Below the pieces are notes generated by a model. It did no database searches. It was given only the letters and a program-made list of their open reading frames with translations, and was not told the DNA's origin. From assembly GCA_035524955.1 (NCBI GenBank), contig DATLFG010000029.1, positions 1-64,000 of the forward strand: a DNA stretch of 64,000 nucleotides, given 5' to 3'. Source of the DNA: CAMLFJ01 sp035524955. GTDB lineage: Bacteria; Methylomirabilota; Methylomirabilia; Rokubacteriales; CSP1-6. The position numbers were made by a program, and so were the translations under genes. Shown here piece after piece: positions 8,177 to 15,017 of the stretch. The stretch's first letter is position 1, and each line of letters opens with the position of its first letter.

Positions 8177-9576
8177 TGAGCCACGCCGTCGCGGCGCCGG
8201 TCCCGCCCGGCGCCCTGTCTCCGCGCACGCGCCTCCTGCTCGAGGGTCCGGTGGCGCGGACCCTGCTGTGGCTGGCCGCGCCCAACGTGCTCGTGATGGT
8301 GCTGCAGGCGGCGGTCAGCACGCTCGACGCGGTCTTCGTGGGCTGGCTCGGCTCGGCGGCGCTGGCCGGCGTCTCGCTGGTGTTCCCGCTGGTCATGCTG
8401 ATGCAGACCATGTCGGCGGGTGGCATGGGCGGCGGCGTGGCCTCCGCGGTGGCGCGCGCGCTCGGCGCGGGCCGCCGGGCCGACGCCGACGCGCTCGTCA
8501 TCCACGCCATCGTGATCGCGCTGGTCATGGGCGGGGCGTTCACCCTCACGCTGGAGCTGGCCGGCCCCGCGCTCTACCGGACCATGGGCGGCACGGACGA
8601 GGTCCTGTCGGCCGCGGTGGCCTACTCCCGCGTGCTCTTCGGCGGCGCGGTGGCCTACTGGCTCTTCAACACCCTCGGCAGCGCGATCCGGGGCACCGGC
8701 AACATGGCGGTCCCCGCCTCGGTGATGGTGGCGAGCGGGCTGCTCTACCTGGCCCTCTCCCCCGCCCTGATCCTCGGCTGGGGGCCGCTGCCCCGGCTGG
8801 GAATCGCGGGCGCCGCCGTCGCCAGCGTGCTCTCGTTCGGCCTCGGGAGCCTGGCCCTGCTCGGGTTCCTCGTCGGGGGCCGCAGCCTGGTGCGCCCCGT
8901 GCTGCACGGCCGGGGCCTCCGCCGGGCGCTCTTCTGGGAGATCCTGCGAGTGGGCGCGCCCGGCGCGCTCAACACGGTGTTCACCAACCTGACCATCGTG
9001 GTCCTGACCGCGCTGGTCGGGCCCTTCGGCGCGACCGCGCTGGCGGGCTACGGGATGGGCGCGCGGCTCGAGTACCTCCAGATCCCGATCGTCTTCGGCC
9101 TGGGATCGGGGCTCGTCACCATGGTCGGCACCAGCATCGGAGCCGGCGATCGCGCGCGTGCGGTGCGCGTGGCGTGGGTCGGCGCCGGGATGGCCGCGGG
9201 CATCACCGGGGCGATCGGCATCCTGGCCGCCCTGTTCCCGCACCTCTGGCTCGGCCTCTTCACCGCCGATCCGGCGGTGCTGGCCGCGGGCACCCGGTAT
9301 CTCACGATCGTGGGGCCCTTCTACGGCTTCTTCGGCGCGGGGCTGGCCCTCTACTTCGCCTCGCAGGGGGCGGGACGGCTTCTCTGGCCTCTCTGCGCTG
9401 GATTCACCCGTCTGGTCGTGGCGGGCGCGGGAGGCTGGCTCGCCGTGCGCGGGCTGGGCGGCGGCCTTCCGGGCCTGTACATGACCATGGCGGCGGCGCT
9501 CGTGGTGCTCGGGGTCATGAACATCGCCGCGATCCACCTCGGCGCGTGGCGCGCCCGCGACGGGCGGGGCGCGTGA
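8176..9576 (+). CDS. MATE-family efflux transporter
   Basis: This is a multidrug and toxic-compound extrusion protein of 466 residues with about twelve transmembrane helices in two homologous halves. It exports cationic or small organic compounds in exchange for Na+ or H+. The GTG at 8176 is chosen because it overlaps the thioesterase stop by one base and because the N-terminal amphipathic stretch (RLLLEGPVARTLLWLAAPNV) is typical for the family. Family-like segments include SAIRGTGNMAVPA and LGWGPLPRLGIAGAAVAS. It is probably controlled by the adjacent HxlR regulator. Its TGA overlaps a further GTG (GTGA) that opens a possible small membrane gene. Confidence 0.9.
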   Translation: MSHAVAAPVPPGALSPRTRLLLEGPVARTLLWLAAPNVLVMVLQAAVSTLDAVFVGWLGSAALAGVSLVFPLVMLMQTMSAGGMGGGVASAVARALGAGRRADADALVIHAIVIALVMGGAFTLTLELAGPALYRTMGGTDEVLSAAVAYSRVLFGGAVAYWLFNTLGSAIRGTGNMAVPASVMVASGLLYLALSPALILGWGPLPRLGIAGAAVASVLSFGLGSLALLGFLVGGRSLVRPVLHGRGLRRALFWEILRVGAPGALNTVFTNLTIVVLTALVGPFGATALAGYGMGARLEYLQIPIVFGLGSGLVTMVGTSIGAGDRARAVRVAWVGAGMAAGITGAIGILAALFPHLWLGLFTADPAVLAAGTRYLTIVGPFYGFFGAGLALYFASQGAGRLLWPLCAGFTRLVVAGAGGWLAVRGLGGGLPGLYMTMAAALVVLGVMNIAAIHLGAWRARDGRGA

Positions 9577-9763
9577 CCGGGAAGAACGCGCTGTACTGGA
9601 GCCACGTCACGGCCAGCGCGCCGACCTCGTCCACGCCTTCTACCAGGGCCTCTCCCACGACGTGCAGCTCGGGGCCGCCTACTTCATCCCCACCTTCGTG
9701 GTGCCGGCCCTGGTCGTCATGCACCTCATGATGTTCCGGATGCTCGTCCGGCATCCGCGCTGA
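9573..9763 (+). pseudogene. Possible small membrane protein with a one-base frame break
   Basis: A GTG at 9573 overlaps the MATE stop (GTGA) and encodes VTGKNALYWSHVT. Around 9610-9615 the coding character moves to another frame, which runs GQRADLVHAFYQGLSHDVQL, then a hydrophobic helix, and ends in FRMLVRHPR at the TGA ending at 9763. The two parts together would make a protein of about 63 residues with one membrane helix, but the total length is 191 nt, one base short of a continuous frame. This is either a real frameshift, a sequencing error in the assembly, or two chance fragments. I do not recognise a family. Confidence 0.35.
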
Positions 9764-9768
9764 CCGGG

Positions 9769-9794
9769 GCGCGGGCGTTTGCCGGCGCCCGCGC
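9769..9794 (+). terminator. Hairpin after the MATE gene region
   Basis: A 9-bp perfect stem (GCGCGGGCG and CGCCCGCGC) encloses an 8-base loop and lies just before the next plus-strand gene. There is no clear T-run, so termination would be weak or rely on the strength of the stem. Confidence 0.4.
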
Positions 9795-9815
9795 TCCTGT
9801 GAAACAATCGCGGCG

Positions 9816-11009
9816 ATGACCCGCCGCGGTCGCGCCGTCCTCGCCGTCGCCTGCGGGGCGCACTTCATCCACGACGGCTTCTCCGACATCCTCTACGTGC
9901 TCCTGCCGGTGTGGGCCGCCGAGTTCGGGCTCAGCTTCGCGCAGGTCGGCCTGCTCAAGACGCTCTATACCGGCGGGATGGCGGCCTTCCAGGTGCCCGC
10001 GGGGATCCTCGCCGAGCGCCGCGGCGAGGCGCGGCTGCTCGCGGCGGGCACCGCGGTGACCGCGCTCGGCTTCCTCGTGGCGGGCCTGACCGGCGGCTTC
10101 GTCGCCCTGCTGGCCTGCCTCGTGGTGGCCGGCCTCGGCTCGGGCTGCCAACACCCCCTCTCGTCCTCTCTGGTGGCCCGGGCCTACGAGACCGGACCCC
10201 GGCGCACCGCGCTCGGCACCTACAACTTCTCGGGCGATCTCGGCAAGGTCGCGGTCCCCGGCGCGGTGGCGCTCGCCCTGCCCTGGCTCGGCTGGCGCGG
10301 GGCCGTGGAGGCCTACGCGATCGTGGGGCTGCTCGCCGCCGGCGCGATCCTGGTGCTGCTCGGACGCCTGGGCGCGGGGCTCCGCCCGGCCCCGGCGCCG
10401 CCCGGCGCCGGCCCCGCGCGCGCGACCGGCTCCGGGATCCGCGACGCGCGCGCCTTCACCGCGATCTCCGCGATCCACGTCATCGACAACGCCACCCGCA
10501 CCGGCTTCCTCACCTTCCTGCCCTTCCTGCTCATCGCCAAGGGCGCGACGGTGCCGGCGGTGGGGCTCGCGCTCGTGCTGGTCTTCGCCGGGGGCGCGGT
10601 GGGGAAGTTTGCGTGCGGGGCTCTCGCGGATCGGGTCGGGGTGATCCGCACCGTGGTGGTCACCGAGCTCGTCACCGGCGCGGGCATCCTCCTCCTGCTG
10701 TCGCTGCCGCTGGGCGCCTGTCTCCTCGCGCTACCGGTGCTCGGCGTGGCGCTCAACGGCACCTCGTCCGTCCTCTACGGCAGCGTCGCCGATCTGGTGT
10801 CGAGCGAGCGGCGGGCGCGGAGCTACGCGATCTTCTACACGCTCGGCATCGGCGCCTCCGCGCTGTCGCCCTTCGCCTACGGGCTGCTCAGCGACTGGGG
10901 CGGCGTGCGGCTGACGCTCACCTTCGTCGGAGCCGTCGTGTTCCTCACGTTGCCCTTCACGCTGCCGCTCCGCTCGCCGGCCGTCGCGGCGGCATCTCAC
11001 TCCGTGTAG
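9816..11009 (+). CDS. MFS transporter, fosmidomycin-resistance-like
   Basis: This is a 397-residue major facilitator permease with about twelve membrane helices. The N-terminus with GAHFIHDGFSDILYVLLPVW and GLLKTLYTGGMAAFQVPAG closely resembles the Fsr (fosmidomycin resistance) branch of MFS exporters, where the HFxHD stretch in TM1 is characteristic. It probably exports a small toxic compound; a substrate cannot be named. The ATG at 9816 sits 52 bases after the previous stop. About 16 bases after its stop begins the first copy of the long inverted-repeat 3' element. Confidence 0.83.
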   Translation: MTRRGRAVLAVACGAHFIHDGFSDILYVLLPVWAAEFGLSFAQVGLLKTLYTGGMAAFQVPAGILAERRGEARLLAAGTAVTALGFLVAGLTGGFVALLACLVVAGLGSGCQHPLSSSLVARAYETGPRRTALGTYNFSGDLGKVAVPGAVALALPWLGWRGAVEAYAIVGLLAAGAILVLLGRLGAGLRPAPAPPGAGPARATGSGIRDARAFTAISAIHVIDNATRTGFLTFLPFLLIAKGATVPAVGLALVLVFAGGAVGKFACGALADRVGVIRTVVVTELVTGAGILLLLSLPLGACLLALPVLGVALNGTSSVLYGSVADLVSSERRARSYAIFYTLGIGASALSPFAYGLLSDWGGVRLTLTFVGAVVFLTLPFTLPLRSPAVAAASHSV

Positions 11010-11024
11010 CGTCGCGGCCCGGCT

Positions 11025-11191
11025 CGAGGCGGAGCGGGGGCGGGGGGTGGCAGGGGGGCCTCTGACCACGACGCGCGTGCTCGTCTTTCGCGGGTAGCAG
11101 TTCCCAATCTAGGGACGTGAGGCTTCATGCTCGCGTTGCCGGGAACGGGTCACCCGGCCCCCCTGCCACCCCCCGCCCCCGCTCCGCCTCG
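11025..11191 (+). repeat. 3'-end structured element, copy A
   Basis: The element has a 36-bp perfect inverted repeat (11025-11060 with 11156-11191) around a 95-nt core. The core starts TCTGACCACGACGCGC, contains AGTTCCCAATC and ends GGGAACGGGTCACCC. GTTCCC pairs with GGGAAC and TGACC with GGTCA, so the core itself can fold. The core strand matches the direction of the upstream MFS gene. The right arm ends 3 bases before the stop of the convergent minus-strand gene. The other copies are at 26627-26794 (minus) and 34083-34263 (plus). Confidence 0.9.
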
Positions 11192-11194
11192 GGC

Positions 11195-11818
11195 CTACCG
11201 TGGGATGCTGGGGACCGAGATGCGCTCGGTGACGGCAGTGCGGTCGGGGCCTTTGAGCCAGGTGAAGGTGAGGCGGCCGTCGGGGTCGAAGCGCACCTCG
11301 ACCAGCGCGTCGTCCAGCGCGCCCGGGCTCCAGTCGCGGGTGATGCGGGCGACCTCGCGGCCAGAGAAGATCTGGCGGACCGCGATGCTCGCGCCCTCGG
11401 CCTGGGCCAGGAGCAGCCGGCGGAGGTCGACCTCGAAGACGTGGTGGCGGGGCGGGGAGAGGCGGCGCCGCTTGGCCTCGAAGAAGTAGCTCACGCGGCA
11501 CCCGGGACCGCAGGCGAAGCGGATCTCCGCGAACGTGGCCGCCCGCCACATGACCTCGGGCTTCGGAAGGGTGGACAGATCGGGGGGCGGCTCGAGCCAG
11601 ACCGGCTTCTCCGGATCGCCGTAGTAGTAGCCTACCCGGCAATCGCGGTCGCTGCGGCAATCGGCGACGAGGCCGGTGCTGGGCAAGGCGGACCGGTAGA
11701 GGCAGCGGGAGGGCTGCTCACCGCCCGATCCCGCGCAGTCGCCTGCGACGGGCGGAGGCGACGCGGCGGCCGCGAGCGAGAGCAGGCCGGCCAGCAGGAA
11801 CGGCGGAAGGGTGAACAG
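11195..11818 (-). CDS. Secreted protein of unknown function, start uncertain
   Basis: I do not recognise this family. The frame is open well upstream of the first usable TTG (11686, giving 163 residues). That upstream part codes for a good signal peptide: a hydrophobic run LFTLPPFLLAGLLSLAAAAS, then a small-residue region and mature sequence with paired cysteines (GDCAGSG and RCLYR, CRSDRDCRVGYYYG). No ATG, GTG or TTG precedes the signal sequence; the only codon in place is CTG at 11818, three bases after the coxG stop. I therefore annotate from 11818, with the caveat that a non-AUG start or an assembly error must be assumed. The mature part looks globular, with at least six cysteines, and is probably periplasmic. 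Confidence 0.6.
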   Translation of the reverse strand: MFTLPPFLLAGLLSLAAAASPPPVAGDCAGSGGEQPSRCLYRSALPSTGLVADCRSDRDCRVGYYYGDPEKPVWLEPPPDLSTLPKPEVMWRAATFAEIRFACGPGCRVSYFFEAKRRRLSPPRHHVFEVDLRRLLLAQAEGASIAVRQIFSGREVARITRDWSPGALDDALVEVRFDPDGRLTFTWLKGPDRTAVTERISVPSIPR

Positions 11819-11820
11819 CG

Positions 11821-12267
11821 CTACGCCGGCTTCGACGCGAGCAGCTCGGTCATGCGGGTGAAGAACTGATCGAGCATCATCTTGGTGACCCCGCCCAGCA
11901 TGCGCTGCCCGACGCTCGCGATGAGCCCGCCCACCTGCACGTCGGCGTCGTAGCTCACCCGGGTGCCGCCGTCCACGTCGGACATCTGCATGCCCGCGTC
12001 GCCGCGGACGAAGCCCGGCCCGCCGCTGCCCTCGACCGCCATCCGGTAGCGGTTGGGCGGCTCCAGCTCGCTCAGCTTCACCTTGCCCTCGAAGGTGCCC
12101 TTGATGGCGGCGACTCCGACCTTCATGGTGGCCTTGTACTCGTTCGGCCCGATCGCCTCGAGCGCTTCGCAGCCCGGCAAGGCCTGCGCCAGGAGGCCGG
12201 GATCGAGGAAGGCGGCCCAGACCTTCTCGCGTGGGGCCGGGATGTCCGCGGAGCCCTCGATCTTCAT
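11821..12267 (-). CDS. CoxG-like SRPBCC family protein
   Basis: This is a 148-residue START/SRPBCC-fold protein of the carbon monoxide dehydrogenase subunit G (CoxG) family. It begins with the typical MKIEGSADIPAPREKVWAAFLDP and has LPGCEAL and the GTFEGKVKLSELEPPNRYRM strand. CoxG proteins help anchor or mature molybdenum CO dehydrogenase-like enzymes, but many homologues are found outside cox operons. Here it follows an aminotransferase with one base between stop and start, and no cox structural genes are adjacent. A Mo-hydroxylase large subunit lies 47 kb away in the same window, which may or may not be related. Confidence 0.82.
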   Translation of the reverse strand: MKIEGSADIPAPREKVWAAFLDPGLLAQALPGCEALEAIGPNEYKATMKVGVAAIKGTFEGKVKLSELEPPNRYRMAVEGSGGPGFVRGDAGMQMSDVDGGTRVSYDADVQVGGLIASVGQRMLGGVTKMMLDQFFTRMTELLASKPA

Positions 12268-12268
12268 G

Positions 12269-13459
12269 TCAGCCCTCGAGCGTCCGGACCGCGGCGGCCA
12301 TCCGTCGCAGCCCTTCCTTGATGGTGTCGAGACCCGTCGCGTACGAGAGGCGGATGTGGGCGTCGGAGCCGAAGTCCACGCCCGCCACCGTCGCGATGCG
12401 CGCCTCGTCCAGCAGGAACGCGCACACATCGGCGGAGCCGCGGAGCACCCCGGCCTTCGCGCGCTTGCCGAAGAGCCCGGAGACGTTGGGGAATGCGTAG
12501 AACGCGCCCTTCGGCATCACGCAGGTCACGCCCGGGATCGCGTTGAGAGCCTCGATGATCACGTGGCGGCGCCGGTCGAACTCCCCCGCCATCCTGGCCA
12601 CCTCGTCCTGCGGCCCGCTCAACGCCTCCACCGCGGCCCACTGGGCGATCGAGGCGGGGTTCGACGTGACCTGGCTCTGCACGTCGGTCATCGCCCGGAT
12701 GACGGGCTTCGGGCCCGCCGCGTAGCCGATGCGCCACCCGGTCATCGCGTAGGCTTTCGAGCAGGTGTTGACCACGAGGGTGCGGGCCTTCACCTCGCGT
12801 GAGAGCGAGGCGATCGACACGTGCCGGCCCTCGTAGGTGAGCGACTCGTAGCACTCGTCCGAGATGATCCAGAGATCGCGCTCCACCGCCAGCTCGGCGA
12901 CCGCGGCCAGCGCCTCCCGCGAGAACACCGCGCCGGTCGGGTTCCCGGGGCTGTCGAGGACGACCATCTTCGTCCGGGGCGTCACCGCCCGGCGGAGCGC
13001 GGTGGGATCGAGATCGAAGCCGGTCGCCTCCGGCGTGACCACCGGGACGGGGACGCCGCCCAGCAGGCGCACCTGCTCCGGGTACGAGACCCAGTAGGGG
13101 CTCGGAATCAGCACCTCGTCCCCCGGGTTGATGAGCGCCATCATGATGTTGTAGAGCGAGTGCTTGGCGCCGCAGGAGACCGTGACCTCCTCCGGCGCGT
13201 ACTCCAGGCCGTGGTCACGCTTGAGCTTCTGGCAGACCGCGGCCCGCAGCTCGGGAATGCCGCCGACCTCGGTGTACTTGGTCTGCCCGGTCTCGATCGC
13301 GCGGATCGCGGCGTCCTTGATGCGGACCGGGGTGTCGAAGTCGGGCTCCCCCGCTCCGAAGGAGATCACGTCGATGCCCTGCGCGCGCATGGCCTTCGCC
13401 TTGGCCTGCATGGCGAGGGTCGGCGAGGGGGCCAGCGTCTTCATCCGGTCTGCCAGCAT
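12269..13459 (-). CDS. Pyridoxal phosphate-dependent aminotransferase, AspC type
   Basis: This is a fold-type I, class I aminotransferase of 396 residues, of the bacterial aspartate (1-beta, aspartate/prephenate) aminotransferase group. It transfers amino groups between aspartate or related amino acids and 2-oxoacids. The PLP lysine is Lys235 in NTCSKAYAMTGWRIGYAAG. The sequences SPGNPTGAVFS and SDECYESLTYEG, and the substrate-carboxylate arginine in HIRLSYA, are also present. The start LADRMKTLAPSPTLAM is typical of the group. It is cotranscribed with the CoxG-like gene downstream. Aromatic or prephenate specificity cannot be excluded. Confidence 0.9.
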   Translation of the reverse strand: MLADRMKTLAPSPTLAMQAKAKAMRAQGIDVISFGAGEPDFDTPVRIKDAAIRAIETGQTKYTEVGGIPELRAAVCQKLKRDHGLEYAPEEVTVSCGAKHSLYNIMMALINPGDEVLIPSPYWVSYPEQVRLLGGVPVPVVTPEATGFDLDPTALRRAVTPRTKMVVLDSPGNPTGAVFSREALAAVAELAVERDLWIISDECYESLTYEGRHVSIASLSREVKARTLVVNTCSKAYAMTGWRIGYAAGPKPVIRAMTDVQSQVTSNPASIAQWAAVEALSGPQDEVARMAGEFDRRRHVIIEALNAIPGVTCVMPKGAFYAFPNVSGLFGKRAKAGVLRGSADVCAFLLDEARIATVAGVDFGSDAHIRLSYATGLDTIKEGLRRMAAAVRTLEG

Positions 13460-13475
13460 GGGCTCCTGCCTTCGA

Positions 13476-13970
13476 CTATCTGGGATTCGAGAACTTCTGA
13501 CTGAGGCGCTCCTCCACCGCCGGCGGCACCAGGCCGGTGACGGGCGCGCCGAGCGAGGCGACTTCCTTGATCAGGCGCGAGGCGATGTAGGTATAGCGCT
13601 CGTGCGGCATCATGAACACGGTCTCCACCGTGTGGCGGAGCTTGCGGTTCATCAGCGCCATCTGGAACTCGTACTCGAAGTCGGAGACGGCCCGGAGGCC
13701 GCGCACGATGCAGTCCGCGCCCTCGCGCTCCACCAGGTCGATCAGAAGGCCGTCGAACGACGTGATGCGCATCCGGCCCATCCCGATGCCGGTGGTGCAC
13801 TCGTCGATCAGCTCGAGGCGCTCCTTGACCGTGAAGAGCGGCTCCTTCGAGGGGTTCGCCACCACCGCCACGATCAACTCGTCGAAGATGCGCAGGCTGC
13901 GCTCGATGAGATCCAGATGCCCGTTGTGCATCGGATCGAACATCCCCGGGTACACCGCCCGCTTGCCCAC
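13476..13970 (-). CDS. coaD: Phosphopantetheine adenylyltransferase
   Basis: CoaD catalyses the penultimate step of coenzyme A synthesis, joining AMP from ATP to 4'-phosphopantetheine. The 164-residue length fits the family. The nucleotidyltransferase signature is visible near the N-terminus as YPGMFDPMHNGHLDLIERS (the GxFDP and HxGH motifs). Downstream are the substrate-binding VRGLRAVSDFEYEFQMALMN and the late TYIASRLIKEVASLG. The GTG at 13970 is the only start that keeps the first beta strand. It follows rsmD, with which it is commonly paired in bacteria, 41 bases further downstream on the same strand. Confidence 0.95.
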   Translation of the reverse strand: MGKRAVYPGMFDPMHNGHLDLIERSLRIFDELIVAVVANPSKEPLFTVKERLELIDECTTGIGMGRMRITSFDGLLIDLVEREGADCIVRGLRAVSDFEYEFQMALMNRKLRHTVETVFMMPHERYTYIASRLIKEVASLGAPVTGLVPPAVEERLSQKFSNPR

Positions 13971-14011
13971 ACTGGCCCCCGTTCTGGAAATTACTGAAAA
14001 CGCTGCTCAGT

Positions 14012-14566
14012 CTACGCGTCGAATCGAAAGAAAGTCAAGGTCGTCTCCCCGAAGCGACGCGCCTTCCAGAGCGAGAGCGCGCCCGGGGCCGAGGCGGGCG
14101 GCATCTTGGTGCCGTGCTGGATCACCACCACCGCGCCCGCGACGCACACCCGCCCGGCCGCGACCGCCTCGAGCGCGGCGGCGCCGCGAGGGGAATCGTA
14201 CGGCGGATCGAGGAAGACGACGCCGAAGCGCTCCCCCGCCGCCTCCAGGTCCCCGACCGCGCGCGCGGCGTCGGCCCGCATCACGCGGGCGCGGGCCGCC
14301 AGGCCCAGGCGCTCGACATTGTCGCGCAGCGCGCGCAGGGCCGCGCCGTCCTGCTCGACGAACACCGCCGACGGCGCCCCGCGGGAGAGCGCCTCGATCC
14401 CGACACCGCCCGCGCCCGCGAAGAGATCGAGAAAGGGGCCGGCGGCGAGGAACGGCATCAGGGTATCCAGGCAGGCGATGCGCACCTGATCCGCGGTCGG
14501 CCGCGTGGTGCGGCCGCGCGGCGTGGTCAGCCGCTGGCCCTTGAGCGCACCCGCGAGCACCCTCAC
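14012..14566 (-). CDS. rsmD: 16S rRNA (guanine-966-N2)-methyltransferase
   Basis: RsmD methylates G966 of 16S rRNA during 30S assembly using S-adenosylmethionine. The protein of 184 residues begins VRVLAGALKGQRLTTPRGRTTRPT, a start characteristic of RsmD. It has the SAM-binding loop DLFAGAGGVGIEALSRGA and the catalytic FLDPPYD motif. The GTG at 14566 is selected to match the usual N-terminus. It precedes coaD on the same strand, the conserved rsmD-coaD order. Confidence 0.95.
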   Translation of the reverse strand: MRVLAGALKGQRLTTPRGRTTRPTADQVRIACLDTLMPFLAAGPFLDLFAGAGGVGIEALSRGAPSAVFVEQDGAALRALRDNVERLGLAARARVMRADAARAVGDLEAAGERFGVVFLDPPYDSPRGAAALEAVAAGRVCVAGAVVVIQHGTKMPPASAPGALSLWKARRFGETTLTFFRFDA

Positions 14567-14579
14567 GGAATCCTGGGAG

Positions 14580-15017
14580 TCACGGCGTCGTCTCCGACTG
14601 GCCCACCCGCCGGCCGTCGATCCTCCACTGCTCGCCCTCGCGGAGCACCGCGTACTCGACGCGATCCGGAAGGCCATCCCTCGCCGCGGCGCGGGTGGCC
14701 TCGACCACGAACACCATGCGCGCGGGGCTCCGCCGGATCCGCACCACGCGGAAATCCCCGTAGTGCGGCTCGGTGGCCGCCCGCGACTCCGCGTACTCGG
14801 AGACGGTGCCCCGCCCCTGCCGCGCCCACTCCGCCCGCACGCGCGTCGACAGGCGAGGCCAGCACGGGGCGAACCGCCGGGTGCGCTCGCACACGAAGTA
14901 GTCTTCCAGCGCCTGGCGGGCGCGGGCCACCTCGACGCTGCTCTGGCCCGCCGTCGGCGCGGGGGCACCGACCGCGCCCAGCACCAGCGCGCCCACCAGG
15001 GCCCACCGCGCGCGCAT
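14580..15017 (-). CDS. Small secreted protein of unknown function
   Basis: This is a 145-residue protein with a clear Sec signal peptide (MRARWALVGALVLGAVG, cleavage near APTAGQ), so it is probably periplasmic. The mature part has an alpha helix (VEVARARQALEDYFVCERTR) followed by strand-rich sequence ending in EGEQWRIDGRRVGQSE. That helix-then-sheet pattern and the W-R-I strand resemble NTF2-like/SnoaL-type small domains, but I cannot assign a family with certainty. Its ATG overlaps the recG stop (TGATG) and it lies 13 bases before rsmD, so it belongs to the recG-rsmD-coaD transcript. Confidence 0.7.
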   Translation of the reverse strand: MRARWALVGALVLGAVGAPAPTAGQSSVEVARARQALEDYFVCERTRRFAPCWPRLSTRVRAEWARQGRGTVSEYAESRAATEPHYGDFRVVRIRRSPARMVFVVEATRAAARDGLPDRVEYAVLREGEQWRIDGRRVGQSETTP

